From contig NZ_CP136964.1 in the NCBI RefSeq assembly GCF_002871345.2, positions 1,178,001 through 1,242,000 of the forward strand: DNA of 64,000 nt. Direction: 5' to 3'. Origin of the DNA: Nosocomiicoccus massiliensis. GTDB taxonomy: Bacteria; Bacillota; Bacilli; Staphylococcales; Salinicoccaceae. Positions 8,026 to 20,851 of this stretch are shown in pieces. The notes beneath the pieces are model-generated. The model was given only the letters and a program-made list of their open reading frames with translations. It did not search any database and was not told where the DNA came from. The first letter of the stretch is position 1. Each line of letters opens with the position of its first letter. The position numbers and the translations under genes are program-made.

Positions 8026-8835
8026 CTACTTTTTAATTTTTATATTAATGATATACGTATCTTCATCTTCTGTTTTTTCACATAACACTTCATGACCGTG
8101 ACGTTTAATTTTTTGAATTTCATTATCTAAATCATTCATGAGAAATGTCATGTCATCATTAAAGTTAATTTGCGTTTCTTTTTGTTTCAAACGGTTTTTA
8201 ACGAGCTGCTCGGTATCTTTAACGGTTAAATCTTTGTCTTTTACTTTTTCTAACACTTCGTACTGCATAGCGTTATCTAAAGAAAGCATTGCCCTCGCGT
8301 GTCTTTCACTTATATCATTATTTTGTAACGCCGTTATAACGGGTGATGATAGCTTTAATAATCGTAATTTATTCGCGATAAAGGACTGACTTTTTCCAAG
8401 TGAATGCGCGAGATCCTTTTGTGTAATGTCATCCATAGATAATAAGTCTTTATATGCAAGTGCTTCTTCGTAAGGAGATAAGTCTTCACGTTGAATATTT
8501 TCAATAATCGCTATAACTGCTGCTTCTTGATCTGTAAAATAGCGAATAATCGATTCGACATTTTCAAAATGTAATGATTTTATTGCTCTAAAACGGCGTT
8601 CGCCTGCGATAATTTCATACATACCTTCTTCGATTGGTCGTAACGTAATCGGTTGAAGTAGACCATGAACTTCAATAGAATCGGCAAGTTCTTTGATCGA
8701 TTTGTTATCAAATACTTTTCTCGGCTGGAATCTGTTCGGTACGATTTTTTCAACCGGTATTTTTTCAATCTTATCTTCAACGTGACGATCCGTTTTATCG
8801 AGTAGATTAAATAACTTTGAAAATGGCTTTTTCAA
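8026..8835 (-). CDS. noc: Nucleoid occlusion protein Noc (ParB paralogue)
   Basis: 269 residues with a TTG start preceded by AGGAGGA. The first residues MKKPFSKLFNLLDK form an amphipathic stretch like the membrane-targeting helix of Noc, followed by VPNRFQPRKVFD and IIAGERRFRAIKSL (CTP box), then ITQKDLAHSLGKSQSFIANKLRLL (DNA-reading helix-turn-helix). The position next to rsmG identifies it as noc rather than parB. Noc binds its own sites and blocks division over DNA by pulling it to the membrane. Candidate binding sites are listed at 8885 and in the findings. Confidence 0.9.
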   Translation of the reverse strand: MKKPFSKLFNLLDKTDRHVEDKIEKIPVEKIVPNRFQPRKVFDNKSIKELADSIEVHGLLQPITLRPIEEGMYEIIAGERRFRAIKSLHFENVESIIRYFTDQEAAVIAIIENIQREDLSPYEEALAYKDLLSMDDITQKDLAHSLGKSQSFIANKLRLLKLSSPVITALQNNDISERHARAMLSLDNAMQYEVLEKVKDKDLTVKDTEQLVKNRLKQKETQINFNDDMTFLMNDLDNEIQKIKRHGHEVLCEKTEDEDTYIINIKIKK

Positions 8836-8848
8836 CGTGATTCCTCCT

Positions 8849-9568
8849 TTACTTTACTAATGGTTTTTTATTCGGTGTACCTGGTTTTCTCGGGAAATCT
8901 CTCGGAGTTTTTCGTTTTTTATCGAATTCGATAATATAACGCTCGCTATTTTCATGTGGTAATGATAACGAGAACACTTGACTCAATTCTCCACCAAGTA
9001 ATTCTAAAGCAAATTCCGCTTCTCTTAATTCTTCTTCTGCCTTTTGACCTTTTAATACGATTAAACGCCCACCTGTACGAACGAGTGGTAAACATAATTC
9101 TAGTAATACATTTAAGCGTGCAACTGCACGTGCTGTTACGATATCAAACATATGTCGTTGACCATGTTGACCGAATGTTTCTGCACGGTCATGTACTAAT
9201 GTAATTTTATCTAATTTTAAGTTTGCTGTTAATTCATTTAAAAAAGTAATACGCTTTTTTAATGAATCGACAATCGTTATTTTTAAATCTGGACGAATGA
9301 TTTTCATCGGTAATGAGGGGAACCCTGCACCTGCACCAACATCACAAATTGATGTACCTTCTTCGATATCTAAGAAAAATAACGGCGTAATTGAGTCATA
9401 GAAATGTTTTTCATACACTTCTTCTTCATCTGTAATTGCTGTTAAATTCATTTTTTCGTTCCATTCGACTAACATTTTAAAGTATATATCGAATTGTTCG
9501 AGCTGATAATCTGTCACTTCAATACCTTCGTCTTTTAAATAACTTATAAACTCTTCTCTTGTCATCAT
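8849..9568 (-). CDS. rsmG: 16S rRNA (guanine-527-N7) methyltransferase
   Basis: 239 residues with the RsmG/GidB layout: YDSITPLFFLDIEEGTSICDVGAGAGFPSLPMKI holds the SAM-binding GxGxGFP motif (about residues 70-95), then VDSLKKRITFLNEL, and VTARAVARLNVLLELCLPLV. It methylates G527 of 16S rRNA; loss gives low-level streptomycin resistance in other bacteria. Two ATGs lie in tandem; the second (9563-9565) has better spacing from AGAGGG. It sits between mnmG and noc with short gaps, part of the ancient oriC-proximal cluster. Confidence 0.96.
   Translation of the reverse strand: MMTREEFISYLKDEGIEVTDYQLEQFDIYFKMLVEWNEKMNLTAITDEEEVYEKHFYDSITPLFFLDIEEGTSICDVGAGAGFPSLPMKIIRPDLKITIVDSLKKRITFLNELTANLKLDKITLVHDRAETFGQHGQRHMFDIVTARAVARLNVLLELCLPLVRTGGRLIVLKGQKAEEELREAEFALELLGGELSQVFSLSLPHENSERYIIEFDKKRKTPRDFPRKPGTPNKKPLVK
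8885..8898. other. Candidate Noc-binding site
   Basis: TTTTCTCGGGAAAT matches 12 of 14 positions of the Bacillus Noc-binding consensus ATTTCCCGGGAAAT. It lies inside the end of rsmG, beside noc. One near-match can arise by chance, so confidence is low. Confidence 0.3.
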
Positions 9569-9607
9569 TATCCCTCTGAATTTAAGAAAAAAGGCTTAAA
9601 TAAGCCT

Positions 9608-11488
9608 TTAATCTTGTATTTTCGCTATTTTCCCTTGTTCGATATAAACGAGTAAGATAGAAATATCTGCTGGGTTAACGCCAGAAATTCTAGACGCTTG
9701 TGCGAGATCTAACGGTCTTACTTCTTTTAACTTATCGCGCGCTTCTGACGCAAGTGAATGAATTTGATCGTAGTCGATATTATCTGGAATACGTTTACTT
9801 TCCATACGCTTCATTTTTTCAACTTGCGTTAAAGATTTTTTAATATAGCCATCGTATTTAATTTGAATTTCAATTTGTTCTTTCTCTTCAGGTGAAAGTA
9901 CGGATTCTTCGTTTAGAATTTCCATAATATCATCGTAATTCATTTCTGGACGACGCAGTAAATCTCTAGCGAGAATGCCGTCTTTTAATCGAGATCCACC
10001 TTTATTTTCAATAATAGACTGCGTATGTTCATTTGGTTTAATACGAATCGATTCGAGTCTTTCAAGTTCATTTTCAATTCTTGCTTTTTTACTTTGGAAT
10101 CTCTCATAACGCTCTTCTGATATAAGTCCTTCACGATATCCAATATCAGTTAATCGTAAATCTGCATTGTCGTGACGTAAAATTAAACGGTGTTCTGCAC
10201 GAGACGTTAATAATCTATATGGTTCCTCTGTTCCTTTTGTTACTAGGTCATCGATTAACACACCGATATACGCATCTGTACGACTTAAAATTAATGGTTC
10301 TTTACCAAGTAATTTGTTTGCTGCGTTAATACCCGCGATAATACCTTGTGCAGCCGCTTCCTCATAACCACTTGTTCCATTAATTTGTCCTGCTGTAAAT
10401 AAATTTTCTATTTTTTTAGTTTCAAGTGTTGGCCATAATTGTGTCGGTACGACCGCATCGTATTCAATTGCGTAACCTGTACGCATCATACGTGCATTTT
10501 TAAGTCCATGAATTGTCTTTAACATTTCTTGTTGTACATGTTCTGGCATACTCGTAGATAACCCTTGTACATAGACTTCTTTTGTATGTCTACCTTCAGG
10601 CTCTAAGAATATTTGGTGACGTGGTTTATCGTTGAATCGGACGATTTTATCTTCGATAGATGGACAATATCTCGGCCCTGTACCTTCGATAAGTCCAGAA
10701 TACATTGCTGAAAGATGTAAGTTATCGTTTATAATTTCGTGTGTAAATTCATTCGTGTGAGTCAGCCAACATGGGAGTTGATTCATATTAAATTCTGTTG
10801 TGTCATAACTAAATGCACGTGGTACATCGTCACCAGGTTGAATTTCAGTTTCCTCGTAATCGATTGAGTCTGAATTCACGCGTGGCGGTGTACCTGTTTT
10901 AAAACGAACGATTTCAAATCCTAGTTCTTTTAATTGATCTGCAAGTTTTAATGAAGGCATTTGATGGTTTGGTCCTGAAGAATATTTTAAGTTTCCTAAA
11001 ATAATTTCTCCACGTAAAAATGTACCTGTCGTGATAATCACTGCATCACTATAATATTCAGTGTTAATATTAGTGCGGACACCTTTTACGACATCATCTT
11101 CGATAATTAAAGCATCGACCATCGCTTGAAGGATATCTAGATTTTCTTCATCTTCTAATACTTGCTTCATCACTTTTTGATAATCTAATTTATCTGCTTG
11201 TGCGCGTAATGCACGAACTGCAGGTCCTTTACCCGTATTTAACATACGCATTTGAATATTTGTTTTATCGACAACTTTTGCCATTTCTCCGCCAAGAGCA
11301 TCCACTTCTCTTACGACGATACCTTTAGCTGGACCCCCTACTGACGGGTTGCATGGCATAAACGCAATATTATCTAGGTTGATTGTCAGCATTAAAGTTT
11401 TTAACCCTTTACGAGCCGTTGCAAGTCCCGCTTCAATACCCGCATGTCCTGCACCGACGACGATACAATCGTATTTATTATGCTCCAT
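9608..11488 (-). CDS. mnmG: tRNA uridine-34 carboxymethylaminomethylation enzyme MnmG (GidA)
   Basis: 626 residues, typical length. N-terminal FAD-binding motif [14 protein letters not shown] (residues 10-23), [10 protein letters not shown] near 48, the conserved Cys-containing regions [10 protein letters not shown] and [15 protein letters not shown], the GYEEAAAQG motif near 370 and the helical C-terminal domain. With MnmE it builds the cmnm5 group at U34 of certain tRNAs, using FAD, folate and glycine. The gap to the upstream mnmE is 11 bases with an RBS in it, consistent with joint expression. Confidence 0.97.
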   Translation of the reverse strand: MEHNKYDCIVVGAGHAGIEAGLATARKGLKTLMLTINLDNIAFMPCNPSVGGPAKGIVVREVDALGGEMAKVVDKTNIQMRMLNTGKGPAVRALRAQADKLDYQKVMKQVLEDEENLDILQAMVDALIIEDDVVKGVRTNINTEYYSDAVIITTGTFLRGEIILGNLKYSSGPNHQMPSLKLADQLKELGFEIVRFKTGTPPRVNSDSIDYEETEIQPGDDVPRAFSYDTTEFNMNQLPCWLTHTNEFTHEIINDNLHLSAMYSGLIEGTGPRYCPSIEDKIVRFNDKPRHQIFLEPEGRHTKEVYVQGLSTSMPEHVQQEMLKTIHGLKNARMMRTGYAIEYDAVVPTQLWPTLETKKIENLFTAGQINGTSGYEEAAAQGIIAGINAANKLLGKEPLILSRTDAYIGVLIDDLVTKGTEEPYRLLTSRAEHRLILRHDNADLRLTDIGYREGLISEERYERFQSKKARIENELERLESIRIKPNEHTQSIIENKGGSRLKDGILARDLLRRPEMNYDDIMEILNEESVLSPEEKEQIEIQIKYDGYIKKSLTQVEKMKRMESKRIPDNIDYDQIHSLASEARDKLKEVRPLDLAQASRISGVNPADISILLVYIEQGKIAKIQD

Positions 11489-11499
11489 AATTTTTCCTC

Positions 11500-12876
11500 C
11501 TATTTTCCTAAACAGAATTGACTAAATAGCTGATCAATCAATTCTTCTGAAACATCTTGACCAATTACTTCTCCGAGTAATTGCCACGTTTTTACTAAAT
11601 CTATTTGGATCATATCTACTGGAATATCCATTTCAGCAGCTTCGATCGCATCAATAATACTTCTATGCGCTTGTTCTAGTAGATGAATATGACGATTATT
11701 TGATACGTAAGTTGAATCTTGTATCGAAATACCACCACTAAAGAATAACTCTTTAATACTTTCTTCTAAATCTTTAATCCCTGTGCCCTCTGTAACAGAA
11801 GTTAACACGACAGGAAAATCATAATCTGATTTTAAAGTATCGATATCAATTGTACCTTCTAAATCTGTCTTGTTGACGATAATGATGACGTTACGCTCTT
11901 TTAAATTGTTTAATATATCTTTATCTTCTTCTGAAAAACCAGTCGTATGATCTAATAGATAAAGTATTAATTCTGCATTTTGTAACGCTTCACGTGAACG
12001 TTCGACACCGATTTTCTCAACGATATCTTCTGTTTCACGAATGCCTGCAGTGTCTGTGAGTTTTAACGGAATACCATTGACGTTGACGTATTCCTCTAAA
12101 ATATCTCGCGTTGTTCCTGCGATATCAGTAACGATTGCACGGTTATCTTGAATGAGATAGTTTAATAAAGAACTTTTACCAACGTTTGGTTTTCCGACGA
12201 TTACTGTATTTAATCCTTCACGTAAAATACGTCCTTCACGTGATGATTTTAATAGGTCCTCGATTTCTGTTTTAATCGTGCGCGATGCTTCGAGTAATTG
12301 ACGCGTCGTTGCTTCTTCGACATCATCATACTCTGGATAATCGATATTAACCTCAACTTGAGCAAGTACGACTAATATTTCTTGTCGTAAATGTTCAATA
12401 TACTCTTTTAAGCGTCCTTGCATTTGTTGGTTCGCAATTTTAGACGCGTCATCTGTCTTTGATTGTATGAAATCCATAATTCCTTCTGCTTGAGATAAAT
12501 CAATACGTCCATTTAAAAATGCACGTTTTGTAAACTCTCCCGGCTCTGCCATTTCAGCGCCATTTTGTAATGTTAACTGAAGGATATGATTTATTGTATG
12601 AATACCACCGTGGCAGTTAATTTCAACGATATCTTCACGTGTATATGTTTTTGGTGCACGCATAACGGCTACCATTACTTCTTCGATTACTTCGTTCGTT
12701 TTTGGATCGACGATATGACCGTAATTGATCGTATGAGAGTCTACTTCCTTTAAACTCTTTTTACCTTTATATAGTCGGTCTGCGATGGCGATTGCTTCAT
12801 CTCCTGAAAGTCTGACAATTGCGATGGCTCCTTCACCAACCGGTGTTGATATACTCGAAATTGTGTCAAATTTCAT
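11500..12876 (-). CDS. mnmE: tRNA modification GTPase MnmE (TrmE)
   Basis: 458 residues: N-terminal folate-binding domain ([22 protein letters not shown]), helical region, embedded G domain with [10 protein letters not shown] (about 227-236), DTAGIRET and NKTD, and the C-terminal CLGK tail whose Cys is needed for modification. It works as a dimer with MnmG in wobble-uridine modification. It lies 12 bases downstream of jag. The order jag-mnmE-mnmG-rsmG-noc matches Bacillus. Confidence 0.97.
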   Translation of the reverse strand: MKFDTISSISTPVGEGAIAIVRLSGDEAIAIADRLYKGKKSLKEVDSHTINYGHIVDPKTNEVIEEVMVAVMRAPKTYTREDIVEINCHGGIHTINHILQLTLQNGAEMAEPGEFTKRAFLNGRIDLSQAEGIMDFIQSKTDDASKIANQQMQGRLKEYIEHLRQEILVVLAQVEVNIDYPEYDDVEEATTRQLLEASRTIKTEIEDLLKSSREGRILREGLNTVIVGKPNVGKSSLLNYLIQDNRAIVTDIAGTTRDILEEYVNVNGIPLKLTDTAGIRETEDIVEKIGVERSREALQNAELILYLLDHTTGFSEEDKDILNNLKERNVIIIVNKTDLEGTIDIDTLKSDYDFPVVLTSVTEGTGIKDLEESIKELFFSGGISIQDSTYVSNNRHIHLLEQAHRSIIDAIEAAEMDIPVDMIQIDLVKTWQLLGEVIGQDVSEELIDQLFSQFCLGK

Positions 12877-12888
12877 TGGATTATCCCT

Positions 12889-13746
12889 CTATTCTCTTTC
12901 AATAACAATATGACGATTTGGTTCTTTACCAGCTGAGTAAGTTTTGATGTTTGTAACGTTATAAAGAGCGTTATGAATGATCTTTCTTTCATATGCTGGC
13001 ATCGGTTCTAAGTGTACTGGTAGGTTTGTACGTACTGCTTTTTTCGACATATTAATCGCAAGATTTTCAAGTATTTCTTCGCGTTTTTCGCGATAGTTTT
13101 CTGTATCGATAATAATTCTTCCGTAACCTTTATATATTCTATTGAAGTAATGCTGGCCAATTTCACTTAACGCATTTAATGTCGATCCACGTTTACCGAT
13201 GACTTTTGCCGCTTTATCTGCAAATACGTTAATCATTACTGTACGATCGTCGACTGTATAATCTGTATAGTTAGAAATACCCATTTCATTAACAACAGAC
13301 TGAATATAATTCGCTGTACTTTCGACTGCTTCATCGAACGTAAATTTCGGTGTTTGTACATCAGTCTCTTCATATGAATCGTCTAATTGCTCTTCGTGTT
13401 GTTCAACAGTATCTTCTTTCATACCTACAACTTCTTCGACAGTATCTAATTGATTAACGTCTGTCTCTTCTTCTACAACTTCTTGTTCAATAACCTCTAA
13501 TTCTGTAGTTTCTTCTATAGAATCTTCCAGGTGCCTCATTTGAACTGCTTCAATTGTATTTAATTGTTTTAACTCCGGATTAATAATCGTAAGTTTAACT
13601 TCAGCTTCTTTTTTCATTAAACCTAAGAAACCTTTAGAACCTTGTTGTAGTACGTCAATACTGATGTCTGACTCTTCGACATTTAAATCGTTTAAACCTT
13701 TTTGCAGCGCGTCTTCTACAGTTTCACCTCTGTAAACTTTATACAT
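12889..13746 (-). CDS. jag: Jag/KhpB (EloR) RNA-binding protein
   Basis: 285 residues from the ATG at 13744-13746, which has GGAGG eight bases upstream; an in-frame ATG 27 bases earlier overlaps rnpA and lacks an RBS. Jag-N domain (YKVYRGETVEDALQKGL ... GSKGFLGLMKKEAEVKL, residues 1-52), a long acidic linker rich in Glu, Val and Thr (about 60-135), a KH domain with the GKRG loop (about 190) and a C-terminal R3H domain. In other Gram-positives KhpB helps control cell elongation and RNA stability. The usual upstream partner yidC/spoIIIJ is missing here; rnpA is directly upstream. Confidence 0.92.
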   Translation of the reverse strand: MYKVYRGETVEDALQKGLNDLNVEESDISIDVLQQGSKGFLGLMKKEAEVKLTIINPELKQLNTIEAVQMRHLEDSIEETTELEVIEQEVVEEETDVNQLDTVEEVVGMKEDTVEQHEEQLDDSYEETDVQTPKFTFDEAVESTANYIQSVVNEMGISNYTDYTVDDRTVMINVFADKAAKVIGKRGSTLNALSEIGQHYFNRIYKGYGRIIIDTENYREKREEILENLAINMSKKAVRTNLPVHLEPMPAYERKIIHNALYNVTNIKTYSAGKEPNRHIVIERE

Positions 13747-13760
13747 GTGTCTATCCTCCA

Positions 13761-14096
13761 TTATTTTATGCATTTTGCGATTCGCAAAACGTGTAATAAA
13801 GACTTTTCAATGTCGTGATAGTCCATATCTTTAACAGGCTGTCTTGCAATCACAATGTATTCTGTTGTTTTAAGTGTGTCTTTATGTTGAGTGAAAAATG
13901 CGCGGATTCGACGTTTAATTTGATTTCTTTTTACGGCATTGCCTAATTTTTTCGAAACACTGATACCAAGTCTAAAATGTGTTTCATCAGACTTTTCTTT
14001 CGTATAAATAACGAATTGTCGATTCGCAACAGACTTACCTTTTTTAAAGACATACTGAAAATCTTTTTGTTTTTTAATACGATACTCTTTTTTCAT
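13761..14096 (-). CDS. rnpA: Ribonuclease P protein component
   Basis: 111 residues, basic, with the RNase P protein signature RLGISVSKKLGNAVKRNQIKRRIRAFF (central, about residues 43-69), F-x-VFKKGKS near residue 13, and IVIARQPVKDMDYHDIEKSL. It assists the catalytic RNA in removing 5' leaders from pre-tRNAs. It lies about 100 bases downstream of rpmH on the same strand; a terminator hairpin between them probably sets their expression ratio. Confidence 0.96.
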   Translation of the reverse strand: MKKEYRIKKQKDFQYVFKKGKSVANRQFVIYTKEKSDETHFRLGISVSKKLGNAVKRNQIKRRIRAFFTQHKDTLKTTEYIVIARQPVKDMDYHDIEKSLLHVLRIAKCIK

Positions 14097-14172
14097 ACAA
14101 CTGTACCTCTTTATGATTACATATTATACAAAATATAGACATGATATGACACTTTATGAATTGACACAAAAA

Positions 14173-14198
14173 AAGATCACCTATGACTAGATGATCTT
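14173..14198 (-). terminator. Terminator/attenuator between rpmH and rnpA
   Basis: AAGATCA and TGATCTT pair around a 12-base loop and are followed on the minus strand by TTTTTTG. It begins five bases past the rpmH stop, and partial read-through would feed rnpA. Confidence 0.7.
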
Positions 14199-14202
14199 CA
14201 TA

Positions 14203-14340
14203 TTATGCAGATAATACTTTTCTACCTTTTCTTCTGCGACGCGCAAGTACTTTACGTCCATTTTTAGTACTCATTCTCGCACGGAATCCGTGTACTTTTG
14301 AACGCTTGCGTTTATTTGGTTGATACGTACGTTTAGGCAT
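14203..14340 (-). CDS. rpmH: 50S ribosomal protein L34
   Basis: A 45-residue, very basic protein: [19 protein letters not shown] at the N-terminus and a C-terminus [17 protein letters not shown], the invariant L34 pattern. The ATG is preceded by GGAGGTG. It is the first minus-strand gene left of oriC, back to back with dnaA, as in nearly all Firmicutes. Confidence 0.97.
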   Translation of the reverse strand: MPKRTYQPNKRKRSKVHGFRARMSTKNGRKVLARRRRKGRKVLSA

Positions 14341-14405
14341 AACTACACCTCCATGTAATCCAATGCTATATGAATTTTTCTGTCAATAATTTTAGCAACT
14401 ACTAC

Positions 14406-14434
14406 ATAATAACAGAATCCAAATACCATTTCAA
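14406..14434 (-). promoter_or_regulatory. Promoter of rpmH
   Basis: Minus strand TTGAAA (14429-14434), 17 bases, TATTAT (14406-14411), about 65 bases before the rpmH start. Confidence 0.55.
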
Positions 14435-14489
14435 TTATTTTTTTGGCATTATTACGTATTCTAACAGATTAAATTAGATGTTTTCTTCA

Positions 14490-14760
14490 TAAAAATGTGG
14501 ATAACTTTTCAATGAATTTTAGTTTTCCACCACATTGTGCATAACTTATAAACAAAATAACACACATTTAATTATTTATGTGGATAACTTGTGAATTTGT
14601 GGATACTTTTGTTGGATCATTGATATATTAACGTTTATCTATTATAATTTTTATTGAATTCTATGTGAATAACTAAAAACATAAGTGTTTTATCCACATT
14701 TGTGGAAAGGTTGTGGATAACTTTTATCACCATTGTTTATATATTTATCCACAGTATGTG
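14490..14760. other. oriC: Replication origin, DnaA-box cluster upstream of dnaA
   Basis: Perfect DnaA boxes (TTATCCACA or its complement) lie at 14496-14504, 14579-14587, 14690-14698, 14712-14720 and 14745-14753. One-mismatch copies lie at 14536 (TGTGCATAA), 14598 (TGTGGATAC) and 14664 (TGTGAATAA). The region is AT-rich and non-coding, and genes on the two sides diverge from it, so leading-strand bias switches here. With the boxes after dnaA it forms a bipartite origin as known in Bacillus and Staphylococcus. Confidence 0.95.
14620..14648 (+). promoter_or_regulatory. Promoter of dnaA
   Basis: TTGATA (14620-14625), 17 bases, TATAAT (14643-14648), about 130 bases upstream of the dnaA start and inside the DnaA-box cluster, which allows autorepression. 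Confidence 0.7.
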
Positions 14761-14787
14761 AATTAACTTAAAAGTGAGGTTAAATTT

Positions 14788-16116
14788 ATGGATGGTTTAG
14801 GAGAAATTTGGAAAAAGATTTTAGATGAAATCGAACAAAATGTGTCTAGTGCAAGTTTTGGTGTTTGGTTCGCAGACTTAAAATTAGTAGAACTTTCTCA
14901 AGAAAATGCAGTGATTGAATCAAGTTCAGAATTCAATCGTAACTGGCTAGAAGAGCATTATAAAGATCTCATTGCAGAATCTATTTTTAAAGTAGTCGGT
15001 GAATCGCCTGAGATTACACTCATTGTCGCTGGTGAAGAATCAGTAAATTCATCTATAGTTAAAGATGAAAAACCAGTTGAACCTACTGAAGAACGTGTAT
15101 TTAATATTAACGAAGAAAACACATTCGATACATTTGTTATTGGAAATGGAAATCGATTTGCACATGCTGCTTCACTCGCAGTCGCTGAAGCACCTGCAAA
15201 AGCATATAACCCACTATTTATATATGGTGGTGTTGGATTAGGGAAAACCCATTTAATGCACGCAATCGGTAACTATATTCAAAAAACACGTCCAGATGCT
15301 AAAGTCGCATACCTATCAAGCGAACGTTTTACGAATGATTTTATCAACTCGATTCGTGATAACAAACCTGAAGCATTTAGAAATAAATATCGAAATATTG
15401 ATGTCTTATTAATCGATGACATTCAATTTTTAGCAGGAAAAGAGCAAACACAAGAAGAGTTCTTCCATACATTTAACGCACTTCATGATGAAGATAAACA
15501 AATCGTAATTACAAGTGATCGTACGCCAAAAGAAATCCCTACATTAGAAGATAGATTACGATCACGATTTGGTTGGGGGTTAATTACAGATATTACTCCA
15601 CCTGACCTTGAAACGAGAATTGCAATATTAAAGAAAAAATGTGAAGAAGCAAACGTCGTCATTCCAAAAGAATCGATGCTGTACATCGCAAATCAAATTG
15701 ATACGAATATTCGTGAACTAGAAGGTGCCTTAACACGAGTCGCAGCATACGCAAAACTAACAAATCAAGAAATGTCTCCAGAAGTTGTTGCGGAAGCTCT
15801 AAAAGATATTGTCAAAGAGCCAAAACAAAGAAAAATTAGTATAGAAGACATACAAGCAGTTGTCGCTGAACATTACAGCATTAAAATAGATGATTTTAGT
15901 TCTAAAAAAAGAACGCGCTCTATCGCATTTCCACGACACGTCGCAATGTATTTATCGCGTGAACTCACAGATAACTCTTTACCAAAAATTGGAGAGATTT
16001 TTGGCGGTAGAGATCATACGACGGTTATTCATGCGCACGAAAAAATTTCTAAATTACTACAAACTGACGAAGAATTCGTAGAGGAATTAAAAGAGATCGA
16101 AAATAAACTCGGTTAA
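14788..16116 (+). CDS. dnaA: Chromosomal replication initiator DnaA
   Basis: 442 residues in the usual four domains: domain I (1-85, with [16 protein letters not shown]), a short variable linker, the AAA+ domain with Walker [17 protein letters not shown] (about 145-160) and Walker [14 protein letters not shown], and the C-terminal DnaA-box binder with the signature [16 protein letters not shown]. It melts the origin and loads the helicase. GTGAGG lies seven bases before the ATG. DnaA boxes on both sides indicate autoregulation. Confidence 0.98.
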   Translation: MDGLGEIWKKILDEIEQNVSSASFGVWFADLKLVELSQENAVIESSSEFNRNWLEEHYKDLIAESIFKVVGESPEITLIVAGEESVNSSIVKDEKPVEPTEERVFNINEENTFDTFVIGNGNRFAHAASLAVAEAPAKAYNPLFIYGGVGLGKTHLMHAIGNYIQKTRPDAKVAYLSSERFTNDFINSIRDNKPEAFRNKYRNIDVLLIDDIQFLAGKEQTQEEFFHTFNALHDEDKQIVITSDRTPKEIPTLEDRLRSRFGWGLITDITPPDLETRIAILKKKCEEANVVIPKESMLYIANQIDTNIRELEGALTRVAAYAKLTNQEMSPEVVAEALKDIVKEPKQRKISIEDIQAVVAEHYSIKIDDFSSKKRTRSIAFPRHVAMYLSRELTDNSLPKIGEIFGGRDHTTVIHAHEKISKLLQTDEEFVEELKEIENKLG

Positions 16117-16121
16117 TATTA

Positions 16122-16222
16122 TGTGAGTAATGTGGATAAATGGTACACTAATATCAACAGTTTATACACATGTGAATAACTTTGATATATCAACGTGTTT
16201 TCCACTTATCCACATATTCACA
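16122..16222. other. oriC: Second half of oriC, DnaA boxes between dnaA and dnaN
   Basis: Perfect boxes at 16131-16139 (TGTGGATAA) and 16206-16214 (TTATCCACA), with near-matches at 16122, 16162 (TTATACACA) and 16171 (TGTGAATAA). The AT-rich run between about 16230 and 16265 is a plausible unwinding element, though its position is inference. Confidence 0.88.
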
Positions 16223-16282
16223 GTGCCTACTACGACTTTTACTATTTTTATATATAATATATAGAATAAAAGGAGTTATCAT

Positions 16283-17416
16283 ATGCAAATACAAATTCAA
16301 CGTGCTTATTTCACAGAACAACTAAACGACGTATTAAAAGCAATATCAAATCGTACAACGCTTCCTATTTTGTCAGGAATTAAAATAGAAGTATCTTCTG
16401 ACAAATTAGTACTAATAGGGAGTAACGGAGAGATTTCAATCGAAATCACAATTCCAACAGAAGTAGATAACGAAGAAATTTTAACAGTTACTGAACCTGG
16501 TGAAGCAGTCTTACCTGCAAGATTTTTCACAGATATCGTTAAAAAATTAGATGGAGATTACGTCCAATTAAAATCAACAGATCAATTTGGAATTCAAGTG
16601 AGTGGCGGTAAATCTAATTTCGTCATTAGTGGATCAAATCCAGATCACTACCCACTACTTCCTGAAGTGAATAACGAAGAAAGTATTAAAATCGCAGCAT
16701 CTGTTTTAAAAACGATTATTAACGAGACAAACTTTGCAGTATCAAGTTCAGAAACTCGCCCAGTTTTAACAGGTGTTAACTGGCAATTCTTTGATGAGTC
16801 ACTGCATTTTACAGCGACAGATTCACATAGACTTGCGCTACGTAAGTTAAATGACAAAGAAAACTCTATCGAAATTAGTAATGCGATTATTCCTGGTAAA
16901 GCATTACACGAACTAAATAAAATTATCGAAGATAGTGAAGAAGATGTGGAAATTAACTTCTCACAAAACCAAGTATTATTTAAATACGGTCATTTAAGAT
17001 TTATCTCTCGTTTACTAGAAGGAAATTATCCTGACACGTCAAGATTGTTCCCAGAAAACTTCGAGACAAAGTTAGTAATCAATAATAATGAATTTTTAAA
17101 AGCGATTGACCGAGTGTCATTACTTGCACTTGAGGGTGGAAATAGCGCGATTAAAATGACAATCGACAATAGTCGTGTTCTTTTATCGTCAAATAGTCCA
17201 GAAATTGGAAACGTAGAAGAAGAAGTCGGTGCACTAAATTTAGAAGGTGAACCGCTACAAATTTCATTCAACTCAAGATATATGATGGACGCGCTACGTG
17301 CAATCCCTGAAGAAGAAGTCTCAATTGAGTTCTTTGGAACGATGAAACCATTTACGATTCAATCAAGTACATCAAACGATGTTGTTCAATTAATTTTACC
17401 AATTAGAACTTACTAA
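16283..17416 (+). CDS. dnaN: DNA polymerase III beta sliding clamp
   Basis: 377 residues, the standard three-domain clamp: RTTLPILSGIKIE at residues 20-32, VLPARFFTDIVKKL near 78, RPVLTGVNWQF near 158, ATDSHRLALRK near 178, and the C-terminal IQSSTSNDVVQLILPIRTY. Two copies form a ring that holds polymerase on DNA. AAGGAG lies before the ATG. A terminator at 17423-17467 separates it from yaaA. Confidence 0.98.
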   Translation: MQIQIQRAYFTEQLNDVLKAISNRTTLPILSGIKIEVSSDKLVLIGSNGEISIEITIPTEVDNEEILTVTEPGEAVLPARFFTDIVKKLDGDYVQLKSTDQFGIQVSGGKSNFVISGSNPDHYPLLPEVNNEESIKIAASVLKTIINETNFAVSSSETRPVLTGVNWQFFDESLHFTATDSHRLALRKLNDKENSIEISNAIIPGKALHELNKIIEDSEEDVEINFSQNQVLFKYGHLRFISRLLEGNYPDTSRLFPENFETKLVINNNEFLKAIDRVSLLALEGGNSAIKMTIDNSRVLLSSNSPEIGNVEEEVGALNLEGEPLQISFNSRYMMDALRAIPEEEVSIEFFGTMKPFTIQSSTSNDVVQLILPIRTY

Positions 17417-17422
17417 ATTTAT

Positions 17423-17467
17423 AAGCTATATGCCTCATGTTTTAAAATATGAGCATATAGCTTTTTT
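17423..17467 (+). terminator. Terminator after dnaN
   Basis: AAGCTATATGCCTCAT pairs with ATGAGCATATAGCTT (one C bulge) and is followed by TTTTTAATT. Confidence 0.88.
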
Positions 17468-17592
17468 AATTGTTATTAAGTAGGTGGAGTACAAAATAAT
17501 ATAAAAGCCCTCTATGACCCTTAAAATAGCGATTAAGATGAAAATACACCGAAAATACTGTATAATATAAACAATACGAGGAGGAAAAACAG

Positions 17593-17806
17593 ATGGAAAT
17601 CGTTCAATTAAGTGATGGAATTATTACAATCGGTCAATTTTTAAAACACCAGTCTATTATTCAGTCTGGTGGAGAAGCAAAGTGGTTTCTTGCAGAGAAT
17701 GAAGTGTATTTAAACGATGAACCCGAAAATCGTCGTGGTAAAAAGCTTCATCATGGTGACGTCCTCGATCTAGGTGAGTTTGGAGTATATCGAATAGAGT
17801 ATGTAG

Positions 17807-17820
<14 letters not shown>
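17593..17820 (+). CDS. yaaA: S4-domain RNA-binding protein YaaA (RlbA type)
   Basis: A 75-residue protein made of one S4-like domain (TIGQFLKHQSIIQSGGEAKWFLAENEVYLNDEPENRRGKKLHHGDVLDL in order). It lies between dnaN and recF as in other Firmicutes, where it is thought to act in ribosome assembly. AGGAGGA precedes the ATG and its last 14 bases overlap recF, so the two are translationally coupled. A TATAAT at about 17560 may be the promoter of the yaaA-recF-gyrBA run. Confidence 0.92.
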
Positions 17821-20838
<3,018 letters not shown>

Positions 20839-20851
20839 GGAGGAAATTTAA

